DNA from: Microbacteriaceae bacterium PS02070
GTDB taxonomy: Bacteria > Actinomycetota > Actinomycetes > Actinomycetales > Microbacteriaceae
Direction: 5' to 3'
Assembly (NCBI GenBank): GCA_029959865.1
Contig: JASCPE010000002.1
Location: 186,001 to 250,000, forward strand
Length of the DNA: 64,000 bases
The translations under genes and the position numbers were made by a program. The notes below the pieces were generated by a model. That model was not told the DNA's origin and did not search any database. It saw nothing but the letters and a program-made list of their open reading frames with translations. Shown here piece by piece: positions 1 to 8,078 of this stretch. Each line of letters opens with the position of its first letter. Positions within the stretch are counted from its first letter, which is position 1.

Positions 1-438
1 GAAGAAGTCGTGCCCCTCGGCTTCGACGTTGCCGTCCAGAAGCACTTGCTCTCCCGGGACGTCGCTGTCAGCAGTCAGCTGCGGCGGTGTCCAGTCCTGG
101 GGATCGGTGATCGGAGCGCGGCAGTGGATTCCGTACTGCTTCCCTTCGACGGTGCGTCCGTAGTACCACCAGGTCCCTCGACGCACGGGGACCGAGAGAT
201 CCGTCTCCTGAGTGCGTCCCTTGATCTCGGAGAAGACCTGCTCGCGAAGGCTCGCGAGGTGTGACGTGCGGGCGGCCGTGTAGGCGTTCTCTGCCCGCAG
301 GTGCGCGAGGACCTGTTCGTCGTCCTTGCCTCGCAGCCACTCGTACGGGTCGGTGAAGGCGTCGCCGTGATGGCTTCGGACCGTGTCCTTCCGCTCGGCG
401 ACCGGGGGTGAAGAGGGCGAAGGCGTGGACTCGGGCAC
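1..438 (-). CDS. ptrB: Oligopeptidase B (S9A prolyl oligopeptidase family), 5' part only
   Basis: Cut by the window edge; only about 146 N-terminal residues are visible. The frame reads VPESTPSPSSPPVAERKDTV, then DPYEWLRGKDDEQVLAHL, then WWYYGRTVEGKQYGIHCR. The DPYxWLR block and the WYY...GKQY block are typical of the propeller start in oligopeptidase B, a cytosolic serine peptidase that cuts short peptides after basic residues. The catalytic Ser, Asp and His lie beyond the edge and cannot be checked. The start is GTG at 438; an in-frame TAG lies just upstream of it, so no longer start exists. Confidence 0.82.
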   Translation of the reverse strand, partial: MPESTPSPSSPPVAERKDTVRSHHGDAFTDPYEWLRGKDDEQVLAHLRAENAYTAARTSHLASLREQVFSEIKGRTQETDLSVPVRRGTWWYYGRTVEGKQYGIHCRAPITDPQDWTPPQLTADSDVPGEQVLLDGNVEAEGHDFF

Positions 439-542
439 GCACCAACGCTAACGGATGCTCCGTGCGCCGCAACTGGAACGAGATGAGCGTTCGCGGACCG
501 GGCCGCGGGTGTGCGAAGATTCTGTCCGTCCGGTTGCCGGAC

Positions 543-560
543 CATGAACACGCGGTGAAC
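543..560. promoter_or_regulatory. Candidate PHO box (PhoP direct repeats) upstream of pit
   Basis: Two 7-bp units, CATGAAC (543-549) and GGTGAAC (554-560), are spaced 11 bp apart. On the other strand they read GTTCACC-N4-GTTCATG, the actinobacterial PhoP direct-repeat layout. They lie 59 nt before the phosphate transporter start. Only two units are seen, so this is a candidate. Confidence 0.4.
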
Positions 561-618
561 TGTTCGTTCGCTCCCGCCGACACCGTCGGCTCACCCATCC
601 ACCAAACGAAAGCGAACA

Positions 619-1932
619 GTGGAAACCGTCGCCCTGATCGTCGTGCTGGTCATTGTTCTGGCACTCTTCTTCGACTTCACCAACGGGTTTCACGACACCG
701 CGAACGCGATGGCGACACCCATCGCCACCGGTGCCCTGAAACCCAAGACAGCCGTCTTGCTCGCTGCGATCCTCAACCTCGTCGGCGCCTTCCTGTCGAC
801 CGAGGTGGCGAAGACCATCTCCGGGGGCATGATCCGTGAGGACGAGATATCCGCGACGATCTTCCCGTCGATCATCCTCGCCGGCCTGGTCGGCGCCATC
901 ACATGGAACATGCTGACGTGGCTTCTCGGGCTCCCGTCCAGCTCGTCGCACGCACTGTTCGGGGGGCTTATCGGCGCCACCATCGTCGGTGCGAGCATGG
1001 CCGCGATCGATTTCGGGACCGTGCTGTCCAAGGTCATCCTTCCGGCGCTCATCGCGCCGGTAACGGCGGGTTTGATCGCTTTCACCGTCACCAAGATCGC
1101 CTATGGGGTCACCCGCCGATACGACGGCAAGCCCGACGGCCGCGACGGCTTCCGCTGGGGGCAGATCTTCACGTCGTCGCTCGTGGCCCTGGCCCACGGC
1201 ACGAACGACGCCCAGAAGACGATGGGCGTCATCACCCTCGCCCTCATCACGGTCGGCTGGCAGTCCTCCGCGCATCACGAACCGCAGACCTGGGTCGTCT
1301 TCGCGTGCGCCATCACGATCGCTCTGGGCACGTACATGGGCGGCTGGCGCATCATCCGAACCCTCGGCAAGGGCCTCACCGACGTCAAGCCCGCCCAGGG
1401 CTTCTCGGCTGAGGCATCCACCGCCTCGACGATCCTGGCATCCAGCGCCCTGGGTTTCGCCCTCTCGACCACGCAGGTCGCGTCCGGCTCGGTCATCGGC
1501 TCGGGCCTGGGCCGCCGTGGTTCGAAGGTGCGCTGGCGGACCGTCGGCCGCATCATGGTCGGCTGGCTGTTGACGTTGCCCGCCTCCGGCGCGGTGGGAG
1601 CCCTCGCGGCGCTCATCGTCGTCTGGCTGGGCCAGGTTGTCGGCGTCATCACCGTCGCAATCATCGCCTTCGCCGTCATCGGGGGCATCTTCCTTCGCTC
1701 GCGTCGCAACGCTGTCCACTCCGGTAATGCGATGAGCGAGGTCGCCGACTCGGGGCGTGCCGTCAAGGTCAAGAAGAACCCGCCGCCCACCTGGCGCGAG
1801 CGACGCGCCACCCGCGCGGGTACGAACACCGACCGCGAGCGGTCGGGCGCGGGTGTCGCGCCCGCCGACGAAGAGAAGCACCCGACCGCGGTCGGATCGG
1901 GTGAGTCCGAGCGGACGGAGGACACCCCGTGA
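619..1932 (+). CDS. pit: PiT-family inorganic phosphate transporter
   Basis: A 437-residue multi-span membrane protein that imports phosphate, probably as a metal-phosphate complex with a cation. The two inverted PiT signatures are clear: DFTNGFHDTANAMAT near residues 17-31 and ALAHGTNDAQKTMGV near 192-206. The last 70 or so residues form a charged cytoplasmic tail rich in Arg, Glu and Pro, longer than the transport core needs. GTG start at 619. The stop overlaps the next gene's GTG by 4 nt, so the two are translationally coupled. A PHO-box-like repeat upstream suggests phosphate control. Confidence 0.93.
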   Translation: METVALIVVLVIVLALFFDFTNGFHDTANAMATPIATGALKPKTAVLLAAILNLVGAFLSTEVAKTISGGMIREDEISATIFPSIILAGLVGAITWNMLTWLLGLPSSSSHALFGGLIGATIVGASMAAIDFGTVLSKVILPALIAPVTAGLIAFTVTKIAYGVTRRYDGKPDGRDGFRWGQIFTSSLVALAHGTNDAQKTMGVITLALITVGWQSSAHHEPQTWVVFACAITIALGTYMGGWRIIRTLGKGLTDVKPAQGFSAEASTASTILASSALGFALSTTQVASGSVIGSGLGRRGSKVRWRTVGRIMVGWLLTLPASGAVGALAALIVVWLGQVVGVITVAIIAFAVIGGIFLRSRRNAVHSGNAMSEVADSGRAVKVKKNPPPTWRERRATRAGTNTDRERSGAGVAPADEEKHPTAVGSGESERTEDTP

Positions 1933-2264
1933 CCGTCTCGATCGACTGGTTCGCGTTCATCCAGGTCTTCGTCGCGGCGATGCTGAGCGCCACTGTCGCA
2001 GTCACCCTCTACGCTGTCGGCCTGCGTCTGCTTGTCATTGCGGGCCGTGCGCCGGTCGTCACGCCCGCAGAGTTCACCGATGCGATCACGGTGATCACTC
2101 CGAAGGAAGCGAAACGAGCGGCGAAAGCTGCGGCGAAGGCCGCCAAGCGCAGCCCGTTGACGGCGGGGCAGAAGCGCGCCGCGTTCCTCGGAGCGCTCAC
2201 CGCGTTCGGGCTCTGCTCCCTCGTCGTCCTGGCCGGCATCGGCATCATCGTCTTCTTCCACTGA
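1929..2264 (+). CDS. Small membrane protein coupled to pit
   Basis: A 111-residue protein with a hydrophobic segment at each end (about residues 8-40 and 86-110). The linker is rich in Lys and Ala (KEAKRAAKAAAKAAKRS). No enzyme motif is visible. It begins inside the last codon of pit (GTGA overlap), so a role as a partner or regulator of the transporter is a reasonable inference; the function is unknown. Confidence 0.85.
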   Translation: MTVSIDWFAFIQVFVAAMLSATVAVTLYAVGLRLLVIAGRAPVVTPAEFTDAITVITPKEAKRAAKAAAKAAKRSPLTAGQKRAAFLGALTAFGLCSLVVLAGIGIIVFFH

Positions 2265-2284
2265 TCACGGTCGGACGCGCCGCA

Positions 2285-2290
2285 TATCCT
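2285..2290 (+). promoter_or_regulatory. -10 element, leaderless promoter of cpdA-like gene
   Basis: TATCCT ends 6 nt before the ATG at 2297, and there is no Shine-Dalgarno between. Transcription would begin at or next to the start codon. Confidence 0.5.
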
Positions 2291-2296
2291 GGCCAG

Positions 2297-3202
2297 ATGA
2301 CAGACTCCGACGTCCAGTTCGGCCAGTATCCGCCCGCGCGCCGGACTCTGATCCACCTCAGTGACACCCACCTGCTTGCGGGCGGGGCGCTGCTCGGCGG
2401 ACGCTACGACACCGCCGAGGGTCTGCGGCGAGGGCTCGAAGCGGTCCGGCGCACGGGAATCTCGCCCGACGCACTTGTCATCACCGGGGACCTCACCGAT
2501 CTCGGCGAGGAAGACGCCTACCGAGCCCTGCGTGAGTGCGTCGAGCCGTTCGCGGCCGAGCTGCGAGCTCCGGTGATCTGGGTCGCTGGAAACCACGATG
2601 AACGCCCGGCGCTGCGCGCCGGCCTGCTCGGGAGCGAGGCGACCGAGGAGCCGGTGACGGGGACGTGGGACCTTGATGGGCTGCGGATCATCGCGCTCGA
2701 CTCCAGTGTCCCCGGGTGGCATCACGGCGATCTGGACGAAACCCAGTTGGCCTGGCTCGCCGAAGAACTGGCGACCCCCGCTCCGCTCGGGACGATTCTG
2801 GCCCTCCATCACCCGCCGATTCCGAGTCACATCCCGTTCTTCGACATCCTCGAGCTTCAGCATCAGGGGGAACTCGCGGAGGTGATCGCCGGAACGGACG
2901 TCCGGCAGATCCTCGCGGGTCATCTGCACTATTCGACCAGCGGTACGTTTGCCGGGGTCCCCGTGAGTGTCGCCGCGGCGACGTGTTACACGATGAATCT
3001 GCAGCGCCCGGCGGACGAGGTCAACGGCATGGACGGTGGACAGTCGTTCCACCTCGTGCACGTCTACGACGACACGATCACGCATTCGGTCGTACCCGTC
3101 GGGGAGGCGGAGACCGCAGAGACATTCACACCCGAATGGGTGTCGCGGATGGCGCAGCTCACGCCGCAGGAGCGTCTCGAGGCGTTCTCTCGCAAGCGCT
3201 GA
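2297..3202 (+). CDS. Metallophosphoesterase, CpdA (cAMP phosphodiesterase) class
   Basis: 301 residues with the full calcineurin-like metal set in order: SDTH (about 22-25), GDLTD (about 59-63), GNHDE (about 98-102), HHPP (about 172-175) and GHLH (about 212-215). This arrangement is typical of class III cyclic nucleotide phosphodiesterases, so hydrolysis of cAMP or another phosphodiester is likely. The exact substrate cannot be read from sequence. The ATG at 2297 was chosen because it follows a well-placed -10 hexamer and directly precedes the conserved N-terminus. Confidence 0.87.
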   Translation: MTDSDVQFGQYPPARRTLIHLSDTHLLAGGALLGGRYDTAEGLRRGLEAVRRTGISPDALVITGDLTDLGEEDAYRALRECVEPFAAELRAPVIWVAGNHDERPALRAGLLGSEATEEPVTGTWDLDGLRIIALDSSVPGWHHGDLDETQLAWLAEELATPAPLGTILALHHPPIPSHIPFFDILELQHQGELAEVIAGTDVRQILAGHLHYSTSGTFAGVPVSVAAATCYTMNLQRPADEVNGMDGGQSFHLVHVYDDTITHSVVPVGEAETAETFTPEWVSRMAQLTPQERLEAFSRKR

Positions 3203-3265
3203 CGGCGGGCAGTAGGCTCGATGCCACACCCACCGCTGTGATCGAACCCACAAGGACAACCACAC

Positions 3266-4732
3266 ATGGCTCAGGACGCAACGAAGCGAACCCGCACCGA
3301 ATCCGACTCCCTCGGCTCGATGGAGATCCCCGAAGACGCATACTGGGGAATCCACACCGCCCGGGCGCTGGAAAACTTTCCGATCTCGCGCCGCCCGATC
3401 TCCGTCTACGCGGATCTCGTGCGCGCCCTGGCGATGGTGAAGCAGGCCTCTGCTCGCGCCAACAAGGAGATCGGCGTCTTGGACGCTGAGCGAGCTGACC
3501 TCATCGATCGCGCAGCGCAACTCGTCATTGACGGCGAGTACCACGATCAGTTCGTCGTCGGTGTCATCCAGGGCGGCGCCGGAACCTCGACCAACATGAA
3601 TGCGAACGAGGTCATCACCAACGTCGCGCTCGAACTCGCCGGCCGACCCAAGGGCGACTACGCCTATCTTTCGCCCATCGACCACACCAACCGTAGTCAG
3701 TCCACAAACGACGTGTACCCGACCGCGATCAAGGTGGGGCTGAGTCTCGACCTGTACAGCCTGCTCGATGAGCTGGACCTCCTGCGCCGCGCCTTCCTCG
3801 AGAAAGCCAACGAGTTCCACGACGTCCTCAAGATCGGTCGTACGCAGCTGCAGGACGCCGTACCGATGACGCTCGGTCAGGAGTTCCACGGCTTCGCGAC
3901 GACTCTGGGAGAAGACCACGCTCGCCTCGCGGAGAACGCGAAACTCCTCCACGAGGTCAACATGGGCGCCACGGCGATCGGCACCGGCATCACGACCCAC
4001 CCGCACTATCGCGAGGCCGTTGTGCGTCACCTCATCGACATCAGTGGTCTGGGTCTGGAGAGCGCGACCGATCTCGTCGAGTCCACGAGCGACACTGGCG
4101 GGTTCATGTCGTTCTCGTCCTCGCTCAAGCGCAATGCCATCAAGCTCTCCAAGATCTGCAACGACCTCCGACTGCTTTCCAGCGGCCCCCAGGCGGGCCT
4201 TGGGGAGATCAACCTTCCCGCGCGCCAGGCGGGGTCTTCGATCATGCCCGGCAAGGTCAACCCGGTGATCCCGGAGATGGTGAACCAAGTCGCCTACGCC
4301 GTCGCTGGCGCGGACCTCACCGTCACGATGGCCGTCGAGGCCGGCCAGCTCCAGCTCAACGCCTTCGAACCGGTGATCGCGCACTCGATCTTCCAGTCGA
4401 TCACGTGGATGCGACGTGCCATGCACTCGCTGCGGATCAACTGCATCGACGGCATCACCGCGAACCGGGACCGTCTCGGCGCGATGGTGGGATCGTCGGT
4501 CGGCGTCGTCACGGCGCTGACGCCCTTCATCGGCTACGCCGCGGCCGCGGCACTGGCCAAGACCGCGCTGCTGACCAACCGCAATGTTGGAGACCTCGTG
4601 GTCGAGGCCGGCCTCATGTCCCGCGAACAGGTCGACAAGCAGCTCTCGCCGGCTCGCCTGTCCGGCCTCGAGGCGGCGACGCAGGCGATCCCGGTTATCC
4701 GCTCCGCCGACAGCGTCGTCGAGCGGCTCTGA
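3266..4732 (+). CDS. aspA: Aspartate ammonia-lyase
   Basis: 488 residues of the fumarase/aspartase superfamily. The enzyme converts L-aspartate to fumarate and ammonia in the cytosol. Visible signatures are GGAGTSTNMNANEV near residues 105-118, the NRSQSTNDVYPTA substrate block, and the superfamily loop GSSIMPGKVNP near 322-332 that carries the catalytic Ser. The N-terminus RTESDSLGSMEIP is the aspartase rather than the FumC form. A TAGGCT hexamer lies about 50 nt upstream, so this mRNA probably has a leader. The gene converges on the next one with 1 nt between stops. Confidence 0.92.
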   Translation: MAQDATKRTRTESDSLGSMEIPEDAYWGIHTARALENFPISRRPISVYADLVRALAMVKQASARANKEIGVLDAERADLIDRAAQLVIDGEYHDQFVVGVIQGGAGTSTNMNANEVITNVALELAGRPKGDYAYLSPIDHTNRSQSTNDVYPTAIKVGLSLDLYSLLDELDLLRRAFLEKANEFHDVLKIGRTQLQDAVPMTLGQEFHGFATTLGEDHARLAENAKLLHEVNMGATAIGTGITTHPHYREAVVRHLIDISGLGLESATDLVESTSDTGGFMSFSSSLKRNAIKLSKICNDLRLLSSGPQAGLGEINLPARQAGSSIMPGKVNPVIPEMVNQVAYAVAGADLTVTMAVEAGQLQLNAFEPVIAHSIFQSITWMRRAMHSLRINCIDGITANRDRLGAMVGSSVGVVTALTPFIGYAAAAALAKTALLTNRNVGDLVVEAGLMSREQVDKQLSPARLSGLEAATQAIPVIRSADSVVERL

Positions 4733-4733
4733 T

Positions 4734-5600
4734 TCAGCCTTCGATACGGCAATGCGTCGTCAGTTCGCCGATGCCGTCCACCCCGACGGTGACCGTCGAG
4801 CGGTCGCGCAGGAAGATCTGCGGGTCGCGGGAGTAACCTGCGCCCCCGGGGCTGCCCGTCGAGATGAGCGTGCCCGGCAGCAGCGTGGCGGACTGCGACA
4901 GGTGCGAGACGAGCTTGGCGACGGAGCGGATCATCTGACCCGTCGACGCGTCCTGCACGGTCTTACCGTCCACGACCGCCCAAATGTGGAGGCTTTGCGG
5001 GTCCGGGATCTCGTCCGCCGTCACCAGGAAAGGGCCCGTCGGCGTGAATCCGTCGAAGGACTTGCAGCGGGACCATTGCGCCTCGGAGAACTGGATGTCT
5101 CGCGCCGTGATGTCGTTGACGACGGTGTACCCCCACACGTAGCGCAGCGCCTCGTGTTCGGGGACGTCTTTGGCAGGGCGACCGATGATGACACCGAGCT
5201 CGGCCTCGTAGTCGACCGACTCCGACAGCGAGCGTGGCCACGTCGTCGTCTGCTCATGCCCGCTGAGCGAGTTCGGCCAGAGGACGAACACGGTCGGTGT
5301 CGCGTCGGCCTTCAGGCCGAGCTCACCCGAATGGGCCGCATAGTTGAGTCCCACGGCGAGGACGACCGGCGGAGCGTCCGACGCCGAACCGTAAGAAACG
5401 CCGTCGAGGGATGCGCCGAGGCCACGACCGTCGACCGCCGCGCGCACGCGGGCAAGCTCGTCGTCGCCGCCCTCGATGAGGGCGTTGAGGGTCGTCGGAG
5501 CACCGGGGTAGAGGCCGTCGAGAGGGAGGTACGTGTCGTCTGCGATGACGGACAGCACCGGTTCGGGCGCCCCCGGGGGGATGACGTGGGCGAAACGCAT
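4734..5600 (-). CDS. Fumarylacetoacetate hydrolase-fold protein
   Basis: 288 residues. The C-terminal two thirds has the FAH-fold metal site: YEAELGVIIG (the E-x-E pair), then GYTVVNDITARDIQ and the GPFLVTADE and LISTGSPGGAG blocks. Members hydrolyse or decarboxylate ring-cleavage products such as acylpyruvates or 5-oxopent-3-ene-1,2,5-tricarboxylate. No catabolic neighbour points to a substrate. The first 60 residues are a variable cap region. Confidence 0.87.
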   Translation of the reverse strand: MRFAHVIPPGAPEPVLSVIADDTYLPLDGLYPGAPTTLNALIEGGDDELARVRAAVDGRGLGASLDGVSYGSASDAPPVVLAVGLNYAAHSGELGLKADATPTVFVLWPNSLSGHEQTTTWPRSLSESVDYEAELGVIIGRPAKDVPEHEALRYVWGYTVVNDITARDIQFSEAQWSRCKSFDGFTPTGPFLVTADEIPDPQSLHIWAVVDGKTVQDASTGQMIRSVAKLVSHLSQSATLLPGTLISTGSPGGAGYSRDPQIFLRDRSTVTVGVDGIGELTTHCRIEG

Positions 5601-5606
5601 CCCACC

Positions 5607-5612
5607 AGGCTA
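5607..5612 (-). promoter_or_regulatory. -10 element of the FAH-fold gene
   Basis: TAGCCT on the minus strand, 6 nt before the ATG at 5600; leaderless layout. Confidence 0.5.
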
Positions 5613-5643
5613 CCGGGAGCGAGGCTCGGGGACACGCCGCGCC

Positions 5644-5649
5644 TAGGCT
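5644..5649 (+). promoter_or_regulatory. -10 element of the PrsW-like gene
   Basis: TAGGCT ending 7 nt before the ATG at 5657, divergent from the FAH-fold promoter 32 nt away. Confidence 0.5.
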
Positions 5650-5656
5650 GATTCGC

Positions 5657-6817
5657 ATGTCCTTCCCGTCGCCGTTGGCTCAACCGCCGCACGCGCACGC
5701 CGCACTCATCCCCCCGGCGCCGGCGCAGCCGCGCCTTCCTGTTCCGCCGCGCCGAGGGCGCAGCGCCCCGATCTGGATCGTCGGTGTCCTCGTCGTCCTC
5801 CTCGTGCTGCTCGCGGCCTACCTGTTGAGCATCCTGGGGAGAGTCACACTCATCGCGGGGGCGGTCCTCGCGCTCATCCCGCTCGCGGGCGTCTTGGTCG
5901 CGGTCCACATCATCGATCGTTGGGAGCCCGAGCCTCTCTCGCTGCGTCTGTTCGCGGTCGGATGGGGCGCGATCGCAGCCGTCGTGATCGCTCTTGGCGT
6001 CGATCTGCTGGTCGTCCTGCTGGTCGGTTCGGGCAGTCTGCCGCAGTGGTTCGCGCCGGTCGTTCAGGCTCCCATCGTGGAGGAACTGGGCAAGGGCATC
6101 GGAATCCTCCTTCTCCTCCTGTTCGCCCGCCGGGCATTCGACGGTCCCGTCGACGGCATCGTGTACGGCGCCCTTATCGGCGCGGGGTTCGCGTTCACGG
6201 AGAACATCCTCTATTTCGGGTCGAGCCTTGTCGAAGGCGGCGTGGCGCAGACGACCGTGACGTTCTTCGTCCGCGGGCTTTTGTCCCCGTTCGCGCACGT
6301 GATGTTCACCGCGGCGACCGGATACCTCGTGGGACGCGCGATCCGCCGGGGCGACGGACGCGTCGGAACCCTTGGAGCGTGGGTGCGCGGGCTGCTCATC
6401 GCGATCGTGCTGCACGCCGTCTGGAACGGCTCGGCCGTGTGGGCCGACTTCTTCGCCCTCTACCTCCTGCTCCAGGTGCCTCTGTTCATCCTGTTCATCC
6501 TCGGAATCATCCTGCTCCGGCGCGAAGAGGCGCGCGTGACCCGCGCCATGCTCGGTGAGTACGCCGCGTCGGGATGGTTTTCACCCGAGGAGGTCTTCGC
6601 CCTTGCGACCAGCGCGGGGAGGCGCCGGGCCGTCGCCTGGGCGCGCACACTGCCGGGGGACCGCTCGGCGGCGATGCGCACGTACATCTCAGAGGCCACA
6701 CAGCTTGCCGCCGCGCGCCAACGCGCGCTCAGCGGGCGTGATCGACATGCCGTGGCTGACGAGCAGATCTACCTGCAGCGAACGGTCGCCGCGCGACACG
6801 TGGTTCTCGCCCCGTGA
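5657..6817 (+). CDS. PrsW-family intramembrane metalloprotease
   Basis: 386 residues: a Pro/Ala-rich cytosolic N-terminus (about 1-35), then a core of about eight membrane segments, then a soluble C-terminal tail of about 90 residues. The PrsW signature residues are visible: APIVEELGKG (EE pair, about 139-148), the FAFTENILYF helix, and His residues in FAHVMF and LHAVWN. The family includes the B. subtilis site-1 protease that cleaves anti-sigma factor RsiW. No sigma/anti-sigma pair is nearby, so the substrate is unknown. Confidence 0.85.
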   Translation: MSFPSPLAQPPHAHAALIPPAPAQPRLPVPPRRGRSAPIWIVGVLVVLLVLLAAYLLSILGRVTLIAGAVLALIPLAGVLVAVHIIDRWEPEPLSLRLFAVGWGAIAAVVIALGVDLLVVLLVGSGSLPQWFAPVVQAPIVEELGKGIGILLLLLFARRAFDGPVDGIVYGALIGAGFAFTENILYFGSSLVEGGVAQTTVTFFVRGLLSPFAHVMFTAATGYLVGRAIRRGDGRVGTLGAWVRGLLIAIVLHAVWNGSAVWADFFALYLLLQVPLFILFILGIILLRREEARVTRAMLGEYAASGWFSPEEVFALATSAGRRRAVAWARTLPGDRSAAMRTYISEATQLAAARQRALSGRDRHAVADEQIYLQRTVAARHVVLAP

Positions 6818-6845
6818 GCCTCGTGGACGGGTCAGCCCGGAAATA

Positions 6846-6896
6846 ACTCAGCGCCCGGTGCCGCGGCGATGCCTGCGTGTCTCCCGAGCGCTGAGT
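6846..6896. other. Inverted repeat between prsW-like and FKBP genes
   Basis: ACTCAGCGC (6846-6854) is matched by GCGCTGAGT (6888-6896): a perfect 9-bp stem with a 33-nt loop. There is no T-run, so it is a weak terminator candidate. Confidence 0.35.
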
Positions 6897-7002
6897 GTGT
6901 CTGCGACCATTCTGGAACCGCGTTCTGCCGCTGTCAAGACCTCCGCCTGGGCGGGTGCGGGCCCAGATTGACCCCTCTCCCACACTCGGGTTGGATGGGA
7001 CC

Positions 7003-7371
7003 ATGAGTGAAGATCGCACGAAGCCTGAAATCGATGCCCCCGAGGGCCCCGCACCCGCCGAACTGGTCGTGAAGGACCTCGTCGTCGGCGAGGGAGACGA
7101 GGCGCACGCTGGTGACGCCGTCACGGTGCATTACCTCGGCGTCGAGTACGACTCGGGGGAGGAGTTCGATTCCTCCTGGAGCCGTGGGGAGAGCATTCAG
7201 TTCCCCCTTCGCGGGCTCATCCAGGGCTGGCAGGACGGCATCCCCGGCATGCGAGTCGGCGGGCGTCGCGAACTCATCATCCCGCCGCACCTGGCCTACG
7301 GACCCGCGGGTTCGCACCCGCTGGGCGGCAAGACGCTGATCTTCGTGATCGATCTCCTGTCGGTCGGCTGA
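7003..7371 (+). CDS. FKBP-type peptidyl-prolyl cis-trans isomerase
   Basis: 122 residues, a single FKBP domain. VTVHYLGVEYDSGEEFDSSW and FPLRGLIQGWQDGIPGMRVGGRR are the classic strand-loop-helix blocks, and the active-site aromatic and Asp residues are present. There is no signal peptide, so it probably acts as a cytosolic folding helper. The ATG at 7003 fits the normal domain length; a weak TTGGAT hexamer lies 6 nt before it. Confidence 0.92.
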   Translation: MSEDRTKPEIDAPEGPAPAELVVKDLVVGEGDEAHAGDAVTVHYLGVEYDSGEEFDSSWSRGESIQFPLRGLIQGWQDGIPGMRVGGRRELIIPPHLAYGPAGSHPLGGKTLIFVIDLLSVG

Positions 7372-7397
7372 ACTCGGCGTAAATTTTAGATTCGTTG

Positions 7398-7407
7398 GAA
7401 TATATTC
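7398..7407. other. AT-rich palindrome upstream of yceI
   Basis: GAATATATTC is a perfect 10-bp palindrome in an AT-rich patch (7380-7407) within an otherwise GC-rich region. It could be a promoter core or a regulator site. Confidence 0.3.
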
Positions 7408-7462
7408 GGAGTCACTGCGTTTTCGTCCTGCAGACACCCTGATCCCGTTCGAAAGGCGGACC

Positions 7463-8014
7463 ATGACCACGACAGATATCCCCGGCTACCAGACCGGTTC
7501 TTGGGCACTCGACCCGTCGCACAGCGAAGTCACCTTCAGCGTGCGTCACATGATGATCTCGAAGGTGCGTGGCGTGTTCGGCGTCAAGAGCGCGACCATT
7601 GAGGCGCCGGAGAACCCGCTCGAAGCGAAGATCACGGCGTCGGCCGACGCCGCGTCGATCGACACGAAGGATGAGGGTCGCGACAAGCACCTGCGTTCGG
7701 CGGACTTCTTCGACGTTGAGCAGTACCCGACGATCGATTTCGCCTCGACCGGTATCCGTGCCGATGGCGACGACTACCTCGTTGACGGCGACCTGACCAT
7801 CCGCGGTGTCACGAAGCCCGTGACCTTCAAGGCGGAGCTCGGCGGCTTCGGAACCGACCCGTACGGCAACTACAAGGCCGGCGTGACCGCGCAGACGACG
7901 ATCAACCGCGAAGAGTTCGGCCTCACCTGGAACACGGCACTCGAGTCCGGTGGTGTGCTTGTCGGCAAGGACGTCACCATCACGCTCGACCTGCAGTTCG
8001 CTCGTCAGGCCTGA
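7463..8014 (+). CDS. YceI-family lipocalin-like protein
   Basis: 183 residues. The start SWALDPSHSEVTFSVRHMM and the later VDGDLTIRGVTKPVTFKAEL block define the YceI barrel, which binds polyisoprenoid or other lipophilic ligands. No signal peptide is visible, as in many actinobacterial members, so it is probably cytosolic. A Shine-Dalgarno-like AAAGGCGG precedes the ATG. A strong terminator follows, so the gene is probably a single transcription unit. Confidence 0.92.
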   Translation: MTTTDIPGYQTGSWALDPSHSEVTFSVRHMMISKVRGVFGVKSATIEAPENPLEAKITASADAASIDTKDEGRDKHLRSADFFDVEQYPTIDFASTGIRADGDDYLVDGDLTIRGVTKPVTFKAELGGFGTDPYGNYKAGVTAQTTINREEFGLTWNTALESGGVLVGKDVTITLDLQFARQA

Positions 8015-8025
8015 TCGAACGGATC

Positions 8026-8061
8026 ACACAGGGCCGGAGGCATGTGCCTCCGGCCCTGTGT
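8026..8061 (+). terminator. Strong hairpin terminator after yceI
   Basis: A 17-bp perfect stem (8026-8042 with 8045-8061) and a 2-nt loop. It is one of the strongest hairpins in the window. It lies between converging genes and probably stops both. Confidence 0.75.
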
Positions 8062-8078
8062 CGTTCGCGCCGGGAGGT

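Noticed and set aside
448-1881. 477-codon minus-strand frame opposite pit
   Set aside because: Antisense to clear transporter signatures; composition is typical of a shadow frame.
2009-4426. 805-codon open frame on the minus strand
   Set aside because: It is antisense to the CpdA-like gene and aspA, has low-complexity Arg/Asp-rich content and no family motif. High GC keeps such frames open.
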